A stretch of 53,990 nt of DNA from Chelativorans xinjiangensis (GCF_009812055.1 NZ_WQNH01000033.1:1-53990); one strand, 5' to 3'. Positions 18,035 through 26,937 are shown, counted from the stretch's first letter. Program-made: numbers and translations. Notes: a model not told the origin generated them from the letters alone.

Positions 18035-18420
18035 GCTATCTGCTCGATACCCACGCCCTGTACTGGTGGGCCTATTTTCCCGAACTCCTGCCGGCCAAGG
18101 TTCGGGAAATCCTTGGCAATCCAAACGTGCGGGTTTTCGCGAGCGCCGTGTCCGCCTACGAGATGTCGCTGAAGCACCACCGGGGCCGCTGGCCGGAGGT
18201 GGAGCCTCTGGTGGGCGCATTCGAAGAGGTGGTCGCGGCCGAGGGCTTCGACCTTCTCCCGCTAGCCGCCAGGCATGCGATACGGGCGGGGGCGTATGGC
18301 CCCGAGCACCGCGATCCGTTCGACCGGATGCTCGCGGCTCAGGCAGTGGTGGAGAGGCTGACGCTGGTTTCGAAGGACAGGGGGGTGAGGGAGTTGGGGG
18401 CGGAGGTGGTGTGGGGGTAG
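18031..18420 (+). CDS. PIN-domain (VapC-like) ribonuclease toxin
   Basis: A 129-residue PIN domain. Acidic metal ligands are seen in YLLDTHALYWW (Asp6), VSAYEMSLKH (Glu at about 47), HRDPFDRMLAAQA (both Asp) and VSKDRG. This LLDTH...HRDPFDR subfamily pairs with Phd/YefM antitoxins in rhizobia. Such toxins cleave tRNA or rRNA and stop translation. It starts at GTG 18031, inside the antitoxin stop. The operon sits at the left of a small accessory region. Confidence 0.92.
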   Translation: MSYLLDTHALYWWAYFPELLPAKVREILGNPNVRVFASAVSAYEMSLKHHRGRWPEVEPLVGAFEEVVAAEGFDLLPLAARHAIRAGAYGPEHRDPFDRMLAAQAVVERLTLVSKDRGVRELGAEVVWG

Positions 18421-18483
18421 TTAACGCCCGGTCCAGATTCGTCGCATAATCTGCCCACATTGGTGGAATAGGTGGATCGTCTT

Positions 18484-19230
18484 ATGGCTGAGACTTCGAT
18501 CGAATGGACGGACGCGACATGGAACCCTGTGGCGGGCTGCACGATCCTGACTGCAGGTTGCACGAACTGCTACGCAATGCGCATGGCGGCGCGGCTCGAA
18601 GCTATGGGGGTCGACAAGTATGCGGGGCTTACACGGAAATCCGGCGGCCGCGCAAAGTGGACCGGCAAGCTGTTTCTTGACCGCAAGTCGCTTGCTATTC
18701 CTGCAACCTGGTCGAAACCTCGGCGGGTGTTCGTGAATTCGATGTCAGACCTGTTCCATGCTGACGTCCCGGCGGACTTCATCGCCGAGGTCTGGCAGGT
18801 CATGGGTGATACACCTCGGCACACTTACCAAATCCTCACTAAGCGGCCCGACCGCATGATGGAGATCGTGCCGTCGCTGCGCAAGCTGCCGAACGTTTGG
18901 CTGGGAACGAGTGTGGAGGATGATCGTGTCTTATTCCGCCTCGACGAGTTGCGCCAGGTGCCTGCGGCCGTTCGGTTCGTTTCGTTCGAACCGCTGATTG
19001 GTTCTGTCGCGGCGGCGGACCTCGCTAGCATCCACTGGGCTATCGTCGGTGGCGAGTCGGGGCCGAAAGCCCGCTACATGGATCCTTTGTGGGTGGACGA
19101 AATATTCGACATATGCCGACGACAAAGCGTCGCATTTTTCTTCAAGCAGTGGGGCGGCCGCAACAAGAAAGCGACCGGACGCTCCTATCGGGAGCGGACG
19201 TGGGATGATCTCCCCGAGGCCAGAATGTGA
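18484..19230 (+). CDS. DUF5131 (phage Gp37/Gp68-type) three-cysteine protein
   Basis: A 248-residue protein. IEWTDATWNPVAGC begins the domain, and C-x6-C-x2-C (Cys19, Cys26, Cys29; GCTILTAGCTNCYA) suggests an iron-sulphur site related to radical-SAM enzymes. Conserved VFVNSMSDLFHADVP, YQILTKRPDRM, VWLGTSVEDD and AIVGGESGPKAR follow, ending FFFKQWGG. Members are found in phages and next to tcmP. Here tcmP is tail-to-tail on the other strand with a 46-base overlap. Start ATG 18484 is preferred to GTG 18472. Function unknown. Confidence 0.88.
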   Translation: MAETSIEWTDATWNPVAGCTILTAGCTNCYAMRMAARLEAMGVDKYAGLTRKSGGRAKWTGKLFLDRKSLAIPATWSKPRRVFVNSMSDLFHADVPADFIAEVWQVMGDTPRHTYQILTKRPDRMMEIVPSLRKLPNVWLGTSVEDDRVLFRLDELRQVPAAVRFVSFEPLIGSVAAADLASIHWAIVGGESGPKARYMDPLWVDEIFDICRRQSVAFFFKQWGGRNKKATGRSYRERTWDDLPEARM

Positions 19231-20096
19231 TTGCCGAAACGCCGCGCAAGTGTTGTGGCAGCCGTTGAACGATTCGAGACCGCGAAAAACAGCGAAAATC
19301 GTTGTGGACGTGAGTTAGGTGGCAATGGGAACGGTTCGAGCACCAGTGGGAAGATCGTCTCGATGCGTCGTTTCACATAGGCTTCCAGCCCGGCGACATC
19401 CGCATTTCGCTGTCTCACTTCGATCGGTTCAAGCCCCTCCAGCAGCGATTGCGCTGATCTAATGGGACTATAGAGCTCGCGCTCCCACTCATCCGTGCCA
19501 AGCATTCGCGTGAGCGCCCGCCGCTTGGCATCGTCGACAGAGTTAATGTTGCGCGCCGCCTGTCGATATAGGCCGGATAGTGAAAACAGATACCAGACAT
19601 CGATCGCGCGAGTTTCGGCGACCGCCTTCAACGTATCCCATTCAACCTCCATGCCGTAGGGATCCAGGAACATCACGGCGCGGGTGCTTTTCCAGCCGGC
19701 CCACTTGATCTGATCCTGGATCAGACGATTTGCGTCGCCCTGCAGGATGGTGATGTCTCGGCTAGGATATGCCGCCTTCAGCTCTTGGAGAGCCGTGCAA
19801 TGTTCAGCACTGGCATCCATAAAGATCAGTCGGTCGAATGCTGGCGTTACGTCAAGAGCAATCCTCGCCGAGCCGCGGCGTGTCTCGGTCCGGGCAGGTG
19901 CCGGGGCGTCGAATAGGTCGCCGTCTCGGGCCTCAACGCGGACGGTTCTACTTCCCGTTCCTGCGAAAGCATCAATGTACCAGAGACGATTGAATTTCTT
20001 GCGCAGCGCAGACATGTAGGCGCGCAAATATTTCTCAACCAACTCCAGTTTTATCTCGGTGTGCTGACCACCGAATTCGTGTTCTTCACCCGCCAT
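19185..20096 (-). CDS. tcmP: Three-Cys-motif partner protein TcmP
   Basis: A 303-residue protein. Methyltransferase-like motifs occur in order: YIDAFAGTGSR (motif I), LIFMDASAEHC (acidic strand 2), ITILQGDANRL (motif III) and MFLDPYGMEVEW (motif IV, DPYG resembling the DPPY of base methyltransferases). Known tcmP genes accompany DUF5131 three-Cys proteins, which is the case here. ATG 20096 with GGGGGA upstream is preferred; GTG 20123 is possible. Base composition looks lower in GC than neighbours, suggesting transfer. Role not established; nucleic-acid modification is an inference. Confidence 0.85.
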   Translation of the reverse strand: MAGEEHEFGGQHTEIKLELVEKYLRAYMSALRKKFNRLWYIDAFAGTGSRTVRVEARDGDLFDAPAPARTETRRGSARIALDVTPAFDRLIFMDASAEHCTALQELKAAYPSRDITILQGDANRLIQDQIKWAGWKSTRAVMFLDPYGMEVEWDTLKAVAETRAIDVWYLFSLSGLYRQAARNINSVDDAKRRALTRMLGTDEWERELYSPIRSAQSLLEGLEPIEVRQRNADVAGLEAYVKRRIETIFPLVLEPFPLPPNSRPQRFSLFFAVSNRSTAATTLARRFGNHILASGRSSHVRSR

Positions 20097-20482
20097 GGCT
20101 TTCCCCCGTGGCGTATAAAACACGAATCCCGGCTATATGTCATCACCACACGAATGACTGAAGTTAAAAGAGAGCACGATCAAGATGGCGCTATTCAGTC
20201 GCGAACGATCTGGTCGTAAAGTCGCCAGAAAATGAAAATTTTCGCTCTGAGATCAGTTTGTCGTTGACGTTTTCAATTTTGCTCGCGCGCTCCAATTCTA
20301 GAGGGGCGCGCGCGAAGGGACGGGGGCGTTCAGGCGGATGTTCACGCCGGGGATGAAGAGGGGCGAGGCGATCCAGAGGTGCCGCCTCATTCGGCCGATG
20401 CATTCAGGCATGGATCCTCGGGTCAAGCCCGAGGATGACGAAGCGGGGAGGTTCGCGCCTTGGCGGGCGCGGCGGCTTCCCG
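20097..20482. other. Gap between tcmP and uvrA with a common repeat palindrome
   Basis: No gene is supported. AT-richer sequence near 20120-20290 should hold the tcmP promoter. TCCTCGGG-TCAAG-CCCGAGGA (20415-20435) is a perfect 8-bp hairpin of a type common in alphaproteobacteria. It lies just past the uvrA stop (minus strand at 20483) and may shape the 3' end of uvrA mRNA. Confidence 0.55.
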
Positions 20483-23407
20483 CTACTCCGCCGCCTCGCG
20501 CTTCCTGCCCGGCCGGCGCTCCAAGAGCTCGCGCAGGAACTGACCGGTGTAGCTGCGCGGCTCGGCCATGACGTCATCGACGGAGCCCGCCACCACCAGC
20601 TCGCCGCCGCCGTCGCCACCTTCGGGCCCCAAGTCGAGAATCCAGTCGGCGGTCTTGATGACCTCCAGATTGTGCTCGATGACGACCACCGTGTTGCCCT
20701 GGTCGACGAGCTCGTGGAGGACTTCGAGCAGCTTGGCCACGTCGTGGAAGTGGAGGCCCGTGGTCGGTTCGTCGAGGATGTAGAGTGTGCGGCCGGTGGC
20801 GCGTTTGGAGAGTTCCTTGGAAAGCTTGATGCGCTGGGCTTCGCCGCCCGAGAGTGTGGTGGCCTGTTGGCCGATGTGGATGTAGCCGAGGCCGACGCGG
20901 GCGAGCGTGGTCAGCTTGTCGCGCACGGCCGGGACGGCGGAGAAGAACTCGACGCCCTCGTCGACCGTCATCTCCAGGACGTCGGAGATGGACTTGCCCT
21001 TGAAGGTGACTTCCAGCGTCTCGCGGTTGTAGCGCTTGCCGTGGCAGACGTCGCAGGTCACGTACACGTCCGGCAGGAAGTGCATCTCGATCTTGATGAC
21101 GCCGTCGCCCTGGCACGCTTCGCAGCGCCCGCCCTTGACGTTGAAGGAGAAGCGGCCGGGCTGGTAGCCGCGCGCCTTGGATTCGGGAAGGCCCGCGAAC
21201 CAGTCGCGGATGGGCGTGAAGGCGCCGGTGTAGGTGGCCGGGTTCGAGCGCGGCGTGCGGCCGATGGGCGACTGGTCGATGTCGATGACCTTGTCGAGGA
21301 ACTCCAGCCCCTCGACCCGGTCGTGCTCGGCCGGGTGCTCGCGCGAGCCCATGATGCGGCGCGAGGCGGCCTTGTAGAGCGTCTCGATCAGCAGCGTGGA
21401 CTTGCCGCCGCCCGACACGCCCGTGACGCAGGCGAAGGTGCCGAGCGGGATGTCGGCCGTGACGTTCTTCAAATTGTTGGCGCGGGCGCCGACGACGCGG
21501 ATGCGCCGCTTCTTCGGGATATTGCGGCGGTTTTCCGGCATGGGGATGGCGAGATCGCCGGTGAGATATTTTCCCGTGATCGAGGCGGGGCTGGCCATGA
21601 TGTCGCTTGGGCGTCCTTCGGCGATGATGCGGCCGCCGTGGATGCCGGCCGCGGGCCCGATGTCGACCACGTAATCGGCGGTGAGGATCGCATCCTCGTC
21701 ATGCTCGACGACGATGACCGTGTTGCCGAGGTCGCGCAGGTGGCGGAGCGTGGCGAGCAACCGGTCGTTGTCGCGCTGGTGCAGGCCGATGGAGGGCTCG
21801 TCGAGCACGTAGAGCACGCCGGTGAGGCCTGAGCCGATCTGCGAGGCGAGGCGGATGCGCTGGCTCTCGCCGCCCGACAGCGAGCCCGAATTGCGCGACA
21901 GCGTCAGATAGTCGAGGCCGACGTCGTTGAGGAAGTTGAGGCGATCGCGGATCTCCTTCAGGATGCGCGCGGCGATCTCGTTCTGCTTGACGTTGAGCTT
22001 TTCCGGCAGGGTGTTGAACCAGTCGCCCGCCTTGCGGATCGACATCTCCGTGACCTCGCCGATATGCAGGCCGGCGATCTTGACGGCCAGCGCCTCGGGC
22101 TTCAGCCGGTGGCCGCCGCAGGCGGGGCAGGGGTAGGCCGACATGAAGCGCTCGATCTCCTCGCGCATCCAGGCCGATTCGGTCTCCTTCCAGCGCCGCT
22201 GCAGGTTGGTGACCACGCCCTCGAACGGCTTGGTGGTGCGATAGTTGCGCAGGCCGTCGTCGTAGTCGATGACGATCTTCCTTTCGCCCGTGCCGTTGAG
22301 AACGGCCTCTTTCGCCTCGTCCGACAGTTCCTTCCAGCGGTTGCCGACCTTGAAGCCGTATTCCCTGCCCAGCGCCTCCAGCGTCTGCAGGTAGTAGGGC
22401 GATGTCGATTTGGCCCACGGCGCGATGGCGCCCTCGCGCAGGATCGCGTTCTCGTCCGGCACCACGAGATCGGGATCGATGGCGCGCTGGCTGCCGAGCC
22501 CGTCGCAGGAGGGGCAGGCGCCGGCGGGGTTGTTGAACGAGAACAGCCGCGGCTCGATCTCCGAAATGGTGAAGCCGGAGACGGGGCAGGCGAACTTTTC
22601 CGAGAAGATGAGGCGCTCGTGCGTCTCGTTCTTCGACTTGTTGGCGCCTCCGCCCTCGGCGGTCTGCGCGTCGGGCAGGGGGCGGTCGGCGTATTCGGCC
22701 ACCGCCAGCCCTTCCGACAGCCTGAGGCAGGTCTCCAGCGAATCCGCGAGCCTTGTGGCAAGGTCCGGGCGCACCACGACGCGGTCCACCACCACGTCGA
22801 TGTCGTGCTTGTATTTCTTGTCCAGCGCCGGCACGTCGGCGATCTCGTAGAACGCGCCGTCGACCTTGACGCGCTGGAAGCCTTTCTTCTGCAGCTCGGC
22901 CAGCTCCTTGCGGTATTCGCCTTTCCTGCCGCGCACGATGGGGGCGAGGATGTAGAGCCGGGTCCCCTCCTCGAGCGCCAGCACCCGGTCGACCATCTGG
23001 CTCACCGTCTGGCTTTCGATGGGAAGGCCCGTCGCCGGCGAATAGGGCACGCCGACACGGGCGAAGAGCAGGCGCATATAGTCGTAGATCTCGGTGACGG
23101 TGCCGACCGTCGAGCGCGGGTTCTTCGAGGTGGTCTTCTGCTCGATGGAGATGGCCGGCGACAGGCCGTCGATCTGGTCGACGTCCGGCTTCTGCATCAT
23201 CTCCAGGAACTGCCGGGCATAGGCCGACAGGCTCTCCACATAGCGCCGCTGGCCCTCGGCATAGATGGTGTCGAAGGCGAGCGACGACTTGCCGGAGCCC
23301 GACAGGCCGGTCATGACGATCAGTTTCTCGCGGGGGAGATCCAGATCGACGTTCTTCAGATTGTGCTCGCGCGCGCCGCGAATGGAAATCAGCTTGTGGT
23401 CGGGCAT
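20483..23407 (-). CDS. uvrA: Excinuclease ABC subunit A
   Basis: A 974-residue ABC-type ATPase that finds bulky DNA lesions with UvrB in nucleotide-excision repair. Walker A motifs are [14 protein letters not shown] near residue 31 and [14 protein letters not shown] near 665. Signature motifs [17 protein letters not shown] and [16 protein letters not shown] are intact. Zinc modules appear as [18 protein letters not shown] and [10 protein letters not shown]...[11 protein letters not shown] hydrophilic stretch [18 protein letters not shown] lies near residue 250. Start ATG 23407. A GAAC-N7-GAAC SOS box lies about 175 bases upstream, so LexA control is expected. Confidence 0.97.
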   Translation of the reverse strand: MPDHKLISIRGAREHNLKNVDLDLPREKLIVMTGLSGSGKSSLAFDTIYAEGQRRYVESLSAYARQFLEMMQKPDVDQIDGLSPAISIEQKTTSKNPRSTVGTVTEIYDYMRLLFARVGVPYSPATGLPIESQTVSQMVDRVLALEEGTRLYILAPIVRGRKGEYRKELAELQKKGFQRVKVDGAFYEIADVPALDKKYKHDIDVVVDRVVVRPDLATRLADSLETCLRLSEGLAVAEYADRPLPDAQTAEGGGANKSKNETHERLIFSEKFACPVSGFTISEIEPRLFSFNNPAGACPSCDGLGSQRAIDPDLVVPDENAILREGAIAPWAKSTSPYYLQTLEALGREYGFKVGNRWKELSDEAKEAVLNGTGERKIVIDYDDGLRNYRTTKPFEGVVTNLQRRWKETESAWMREEIERFMSAYPCPACGGHRLKPEALAVKIAGLHIGEVTEMSIRKAGDWFNTLPEKLNVKQNEIAARILKEIRDRLNFLNDVGLDYLTLSRNSGSLSGGESQRIRLASQIGSGLTGVLYVLDEPSIGLHQRDNDRLLATLRHLRDLGNTVIVVEHDEDAILTADYVVDIGPAAGIHGGRIIAEGRPSDIMASPASITGKYLTGDLAIPMPENRRNIPKKRRIRVVGARANNLKNVTADIPLGTFACVTGVSGGGKSTLLIETLYKAASRRIMGSREHPAEHDRVEGLEFLDKVIDIDQSPIGRTPRSNPATYTGAFTPIRDWFAGLPESKARGYQPGRFSFNVKGGRCEACQGDGVIKIEMHFLPDVYVTCDVCHGKRYNRETLEVTFKGKSISDVLEMTVDEGVEFFSAVPAVRDKLTTLARVGLGYIHIGQQATTLSGGEAQRIKLSKELSKRATGRTLYILDEPTTGLHFHDVAKLLEVLHELVDQGNTVVVIEHNLEVIKTADWILDLGPEGGDGGGELVVAGSVDDVMAEPRSYTGQFLRELLERRPGRKREAAE

Positions 23408-23580
23408 GCCCCGTCGCTGCCTTGTCTAAACTATAAGGAACGGCCGACAGGCGCCGGCCGGGCTTCATTTAGGGATGCGAAGCTCGCCGCAAAAGGCGCA
23501 GGCCGCATCCCTGCCGCCAGGCTAATCATGGATAAACCCCGGCATCTTTTCCAGCTTTTCCCTTCAAGGGCAAGTAAAAA

Positions 23581-23595
23581 GAACAAAGAACGAAC
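23581..23595. promoter_or_regulatory. LexA (SOS) box upstream of uvrA
   Basis: GAAC-AAAGAAC-GAAC matches the alphaproteobacterial LexA consensus GAAC-N7-GAAC exactly (GTTC-N7-GTTC on the other strand). It stands 174 bases before the uvrA start. It implies DNA-damage induction of uvrA. Confidence 0.75.
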
Positions 23596-23780
23596 GGTAT
23601 CCTGACATCTTCCTGTCGACTGCGGAGCCGCTTTCGGCCGATCACAATTCGCGCCGTGGGGGCGGCAGGCCTTGACGGGTGGCCGATGGGGGCGCAAAGT
23701 CGCTTTCGTCCGCTGGCCAAGACGGGCGCCGGGACCACCTGGCGCTGGTGTATGGACGGTGAGATCAGGAGCAACGAACC

Positions 23781-23965
23781 AGGAGGGAGGCATGACTCCA
23801 CCCGACTGTCCGACGGGCTCCACCTTAAGCGTGGAGCCACAGCCGACCCTGGGCTGAGAGGCTTGCCACGCGCGGCTCCGGAGGCAAGGCGCTTCCGGAA
23901 CGGTGTTGATCGGAAGCCGTAGCCTGTGCCGCGACGGCAGAGGCGTCAGATCTCCAGGCGGCTGC
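23781..23965 (+). ncRNA. Candidate structured RNA with a short leader ORF
   Basis: AGGAGGGAGG precedes ATG 23792, which opens a 21-codon frame ending in TGA at 23857. Inside it GGCTCCAC/GTGGAGCC (23816-23838) is a perfect 8-bp hairpin. Three more stems follow: CTTGCC/GGCAAG, GCTTCCG/CGGAAGC, and GCCT-TGCCG-cga-CGGCA-AGGC. A very strong ribosome site, a tiny ORF and serial hairpins resemble an attenuation leader. No gene follows at once; ssb begins about 400 bases on. I do not recognise a known riboswitch. Confidence 0.4.
23792..23857 (+). CDS. Possible 21-residue leader peptide
   Basis: ATG 23792 to TGA 23857, preceded by AGGAGGGAGG, the strongest Shine-Dalgarno in the region. The peptide is MTPPDCPTGSTLSVEPQPTL plus Gly, rich in Pro and Thr. 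Its codons cover the hairpin at 23816-23838, so ribosome position would control folding. The frame is open further upstream to 23672, but that extension is probably chance. Function unknown. Confidence 0.35.
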   Translation: MTPPDCPTGSTLSVEPQPTLG

Positions 23966-24186
23966 TCACATCACATCGATAGCTTGTATGCTGGACGAAC
24001 GCGAGTGATGTCGCGCGTCCTGACCAACGCCGGTAAAATACTCCCGGCACGAAAGAATGAAAGTGGCCCCTGCGCGCCCGAGATAAAGCGGCGGCGGGGC
24101 CGTTCCCTGTCCGCATATCCCTTTTGCGGCGGCCGATCGCCGGGCAAGCGCCAAAGCACCTTGCGGCGGCGTGAAAATCGCGCTAT

Positions 24187-24201
24187 GAACAAAAAGAGAA
24201 C
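24187..24201. promoter_or_regulatory. LexA (SOS) box upstream of ssb
   Basis: GAAC-AAAAAGA-GAAC, an exact GAAC-N7-GAAC match, lies 167 bases before the ssb ATG. With the box at 23581-23595 it gives each divergent repair gene its own LexA site. Confidence 0.75.
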
Positions 24202-24367
24202 AAAATTGTGTTGTGGACGGACGGACGCCTCGCCCGTTGGAGCGAGCATGTGTGCCGCGGATCGGATAAGGTCGCGATGGCTCTGACGGGAGTTGCCGGC
24301 TTTACCTGCAGTGCAGCGGGCAGCCGGCCTTTAGGGACGCGTAATTTCGGACGAGTGGAGTGATGCC

Positions 24368-24853
24368 ATGGCGGGCAGCGTGAACAAGGTCATTTTGGTG
24401 GGCAACCTGGGAGCCGATCCGGAAATCCGGCGGCTCAATTCCGGCGACCCGGTGGTCAATCTGCGGATCGCCACCTCGGAGACGTGGCGCGACCGCGGCA
24501 CGGGCGAGCGGCGCGAGCGCACCGAGTGGCACAATGTCGTGATCTTCAACGACAACCTTGCCAAGGTGGCCGAGCAGTATCTGAAGAAGGGCATGAAGGT
24601 CTATATCGAGGGCCAGCTTCAGACGCGCAAATGGACCGACCAGTCCGGTCAGGACCGCTATACGACCGAGGTCGTGCTGCAAAAATTCCGCGGCGAACTG
24701 CAGATGCTGGATTCGCGCGGCCAGGGCGGCGAAGGGCAGGTGGGCTATAGCGGCGGCGCGCGCGGCTCCGACTTCGGCCAGTCGGGCCCGGCCGAGAACG
24801 CCGGCGGTGGCGGCGGTTATTCGCGCGACCTGGATGACGAGATTCCGTTCTAA
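24368..24853 (+). CDS. ssb: Single-stranded DNA-binding protein
   Basis: A 161-residue OB-fold protein that coats single-stranded DNA in replication and repair. [20 protein letters not shown] and [20 protein letters not shown] are the DNA-binding core. A glycine-rich linker (GGARGS...NAGGGGGYS) leads to the acidic tip DLDDEIPF, which recruits partner enzymes. Start ATG 24368 follows GGAGTG. It is divergent from uvrA, the standard alphaproteobacterial layout. Confidence 0.97.
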   Translation: MAGSVNKVILVGNLGADPEIRRLNSGDPVVNLRIATSETWRDRGTGERRERTEWHNVVIFNDNLAKVAEQYLKKGMKVYIEGQLQTRKWTDQSGQDRYTTEVVLQKFRGELQMLDSRGQGGEGQVGYSGGARGSDFGQSGPAENAGGGGGYSRDLDDEIPF

Positions 24854-24957
24854 AGCAATTCCAGGAAAAGTGGAAACCGGTTTTCCGTCCGGAATTGCGA
24901 TAAAACAATGGGTTAGAGAAGTTCATCGATTCCGTGAAACGATGAATTGGTCTATAG
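24854..24957 (+). repeat. RIME-like dispersed palindromic repeat, copy 2
   Basis: Begins AAGCAATTCCAGGAAAAGTG with the partner arm CCGGAATTGC, then a second stem GTTCATCG/CGATGAAT. It starts directly after the ssb stop codon (TAA at 24851-24853). Same family as the copies at 5151, 27263 and 28019. It may act as the ssb 3' structure. Confidence 0.8.
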
Positions 24958-25054
24958 CATTTTGCAGTCAGGTGGAATCACCTGACGTCCGCATAAATGC
25001 GGAAAAACAAAGAGATAGAGCATCCTTTGTGCGTCCAAATGGACGCACGGCGCT
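24958..25054 (+). repeat. Second palindromic repeat type, abutting copy 2
   Basis: Contains CAGGTG-GAAT-CACCTG and CCGCATAAATGCGG stems and GTGCGTCC-AAAT-GGACGCAC, ending at the CTAG where the 121-base hairpin element starts. The elements lie head to tail without unique sequence between them, the mosaic pattern expected of RIME loci. Confidence 0.65.
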
Positions 25055-25175
25055 CTAGTGGTGCGATCCTGACAGATGATCCCCATCTGTCAGGACAAAT
25101 CGCTCCACCAGATTAATAGCTTGTGGGCTGACTATTCCGAACAGATGGCACCATCTGTTCGGGGCAGACCGCTAG
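25055..25175 (+). mobile_element. 121-bp hairpin MITE-like element, copy A
   Basis: Bounded by CTAG at both ends, with near-complementary termini CTAGTGGT.../...GACCGCTAG. Two strong hairpins lie inside: TCCTGACAGATG/CATCTGTCAGGA and CCGAACAGATGG/CCATCTGTTCGG. A second copy lies at 50900-51021. No coding capacity, so any movement would need enzymes from elsewhere. Confidence 0.8.
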
Positions 25176-25261
25176 GCCAGCGCCGCGATGGCGTTTTGCC
25201 GTCCGAGCGGCTGGACTGGTTTATGGGACTTTCGCTGGATGCGAAGCGCTGAGAGGATCAA

Positions 25262-25441
25262 GGCCCAGGTACTCATGGCCCAGGTACTCATGGCCCAGGT
25301 ACTCATGGCCCAGGTACTCATGGCCCAGGTACTCATGGCCCAGGTACTCATGGCCCCGGTACACATTGCCCCGGTACACATGGCCCGGGTACTCATGGCC
25401 CCAGTATTCATGGCCCCAGTATTCATGGCCCCGGTACTCAT
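25262..25441 (+). repeat. 15-bp minisatellite, 12 units
   Basis: Unit GGCCCAGGTACTCAT. The first six units are identical, the last six differ at one to three positions (GGCCCCGGTACACAT, GGCCCCAGTATTCAT and similar). Every unit junction creates an ATG, all in the same frame as the downstream secreted-protein gene, so the array encodes repeated MAQVL pentapeptides. The last ATG (25440) is the likely start of the real gene. The identical left half implies recent expansion. Confidence 0.95.
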
Positions 25442-25856
25442 GAAAAGGTGGCGCGGAGGCGCCCGGCGGTGTGCTTGCGGCCGGTCTCCGGTGCGGACGG
25501 TCCTGCCTGCCGCGCTTGTTGCGCTTGCCGCCTTGCCGGCCCTGGCCGGCGAGGCCGATGTCGAGGCCGTGGATGTGCGGCCGGAGGCGGGCGGCACCTA
25601 TCGCTTCGATGTCACGGTTGCCCATGCGGACGAAGGTTGGGACCATCATGCCGACCAGTGGGAGGTGTTGGACGAGGATGGAACCGTTCTCGCCACCCGC
25701 GTCCTTGCGCATCCGCATGTGGACGAGCAGCCTTTTGCCCGCAGCCTTGGCGGCGTTGCGGTGTCCGACGGTGTGAGGCATGTCGTCGTCCGCGCCCGCG
25801 ATTCGGTCCACGGCCATGGCGGGGACGAGGTGAGGCTGGCGCTGCCGGACCGGTGA
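25440..25856 (+). CDS. Secreted conserved hypothetical protein
   Basis: From ATG 25440 this is 138 residues with a signal peptide: a basic N-region, then TVLPAALVALAALPALA with cleavage before GEADVE. The mature domain (TYRFDVTVAHADEGWDHHAD, VLATRVLAHPHVDEQPFARS, VVVRARDSVHGHGGDEVRL) is rich in His and Asp and recalls a periplasmic beta-sandwich family seen in alphaproteobacteria. The frame continues upstream through the 15-bp minisatellite to 25188, which would hide the signal peptide. No ribosome site is obvious at 25440. Function unknown; metal binding is a guess. Confidence 0.75.
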   Translation: MKRWRGGARRCACGRSPVRTVLPAALVALAALPALAGEADVEAVDVRPEAGGTYRFDVTVAHADEGWDHHADQWEVLDEDGTVLATRVLAHPHVDEQPFARSLGGVAVSDGVRHVVVRARDSVHGHGGDEVRLALPDR

Positions 25857-26504
25857 CGGTGGCGAAGTGCACCGCGTTGCACCGGACCGGCGGGAGGAGG
25901 GCGCTTTAAGGCGCTTCCGGTGAAGACGCGTGCGGCGCGGAGCTGTTCGGAAGGGTCTGGGAAGGTAACTTCGAGGCGGCCGCCGCCGGGCATGAAGACG
26001 GTCGTCGCCGACATGGAGCGTGGCGCGCCTTCTTGCGGCCAGGCGCAGCGATGCCGGTGGCCTTGTCGGCATCTCCTGGAACGACATCCCGGCGGCTTCC
26101 GCTATCTGGTGGCCCGCCACTGGCATCCTAAGGCTTTTTGCATCCGGTCAGGATTGGCCGGCGCGCGCCTCCTACAGCGCCGTGCGTCCTTGGGACGCTA
26201 CATAAGGACGCTGTAGGTTATTGGATCTGCGCATCGTGCTTTCCGAAAACCGATTCCGATTTTCGGGCGATCCGCTGGCCGGCAATCATGTCTGTAATCG
26301 GGCATGGCAACCCCGCCTGCGGTCAGGATTTCTTTCCCGGGTTAAGCGGAAATGATGCGCTGTGCGGGCGAGCGGCGCTTCTTCCGCCACATCGCTACTC
26401 CATGTAAGGCCATGCCGTCGACGGGCGAGCCCGTCGGGGCGGCGTTGCGGTTTGGGATGCGCCCAGCCCGCCGGACGAAGACGTTTAAAAGGATCAAGGA
26501 ATCG
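25857..26504. other. Gap with inverted repeats; no gene seen
   Basis: About 650 bases. CCTACAGCG (26171-26179) pairs with CGCTGTAGG (26209-26217). About 26228-26272 holds a rhizobial-type palindrome, TTTCCGAAAACCGATTCC followed by GATTTTCGGGC. The frames here look like shadows. The end of the stretch must hold the promoter of the DUF4168 gene. Confidence 0.5.
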
Positions 26505-26900
26505 ATGATCGCAAACGGTTCGAAAAAACTGCTCATGGCGGCGTGCCTGTCGGCCGGCGTTGCCTTCGCACCCTACGCGTTGGCCCAGGATGCCAACCAG
26601 CCCTCCGAGCCGGCCGTGGAGGCGCCGGCAGTCACCGACGAGAAGCTGCAGTCCTTCGCCGTCGCCTTTCTCGAGGTCGAGAACCTGAAGCAGCAATACA
26701 CACAGCAACTGCAGGAAGCCGGTGACGATGCCGAGCGGCAGCAGCAGCTTCAGAACGAGGCCGGCGAGAAGATCCTGCAGGCCGTGGAGGAGACCGACGG
26801 CATCTCGGTCGACGAGTACAACCAGATCATCCAGTCGGCACAGGCCGACCCCGATCTGGCGCAGCGGCTGACGGACGCGATCGGCCAGGCCAGCCAGTAG
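26505..26900 (+). CDS. DUF4168 family secreted protein
   Basis: 131 residues from ATG 26505 (GGATCAAGGA upstream). Signal peptide: KKLLMAACLSAGVAFAPYALA, cut before QDANQ. The mature part is helical and Gln/Glu-rich: DEKLQSFAVAFLEVENLKQQ, then EYNQIIQSAQADPDLAQRL, the DUF4168 pattern. Role unknown, probably periplasmic. Its transcript likely ends at the hairpin at 26912-26933. Confidence 0.85.
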   Translation: MIANGSKKLLMAACLSAGVAFAPYALAQDANQPSEPAVEAPAVTDEKLQSFAVAFLEVENLKQQYTQQLQEAGDDAERQQQLQNEAGEKILQAVEETDGISVDEYNQIIQSAQADPDLAQRLTDAIGQASQ

Positions 26901-26911
26901 GCCCGCGGTGG

Positions 26912-26937
26912 CGGCGGGCCGCCGGGCCCGCCGTTCT
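26912..26937 (+). terminator. Terminator hairpin after DUF4168
   Basis: CGGCGGGCC-GCCG-GGCCCGCCG is a perfect 9-bp stem with a 4-base loop, 11 bases past the stop codon, followed by TTCTT. The short T-run makes it moderate. Confidence 0.65.

Larger units (their letters stand above)
23408..24367. other. Long divergent uvrA-ssb intergenic region
   Basis: About 960 bases hold two SOS boxes (23581-23595 and 24187-24201), a possible structured leader (23781-23965) and no convincing long gene. The longer frames (23656-23922 plus, 23431-23823 minus) lack any recognised domain. The length is unusual for a uvrA-ssb divergent promoter, which suggests an unannotated RNA. Confidence 0.6.

Noticed and set aside
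18484-20096. Prophage remnant based on the Gp37/Gp68 family name
   Set aside because: No structural, integrase or lysis genes surround it; the family is also found outside phages together with tcmP.
23656-23922. 88-codon frame between uvrA and ssb
   Set aside because: No ribosome site at its start, no recognisable domain, and it overlaps the hairpin-rich stretch in another frame.
25262-25441. CRISPR array at the 15-bp repeats
   Set aside because: Units are contiguous with no spacers, and no cas genes are present; it is a minisatellite.
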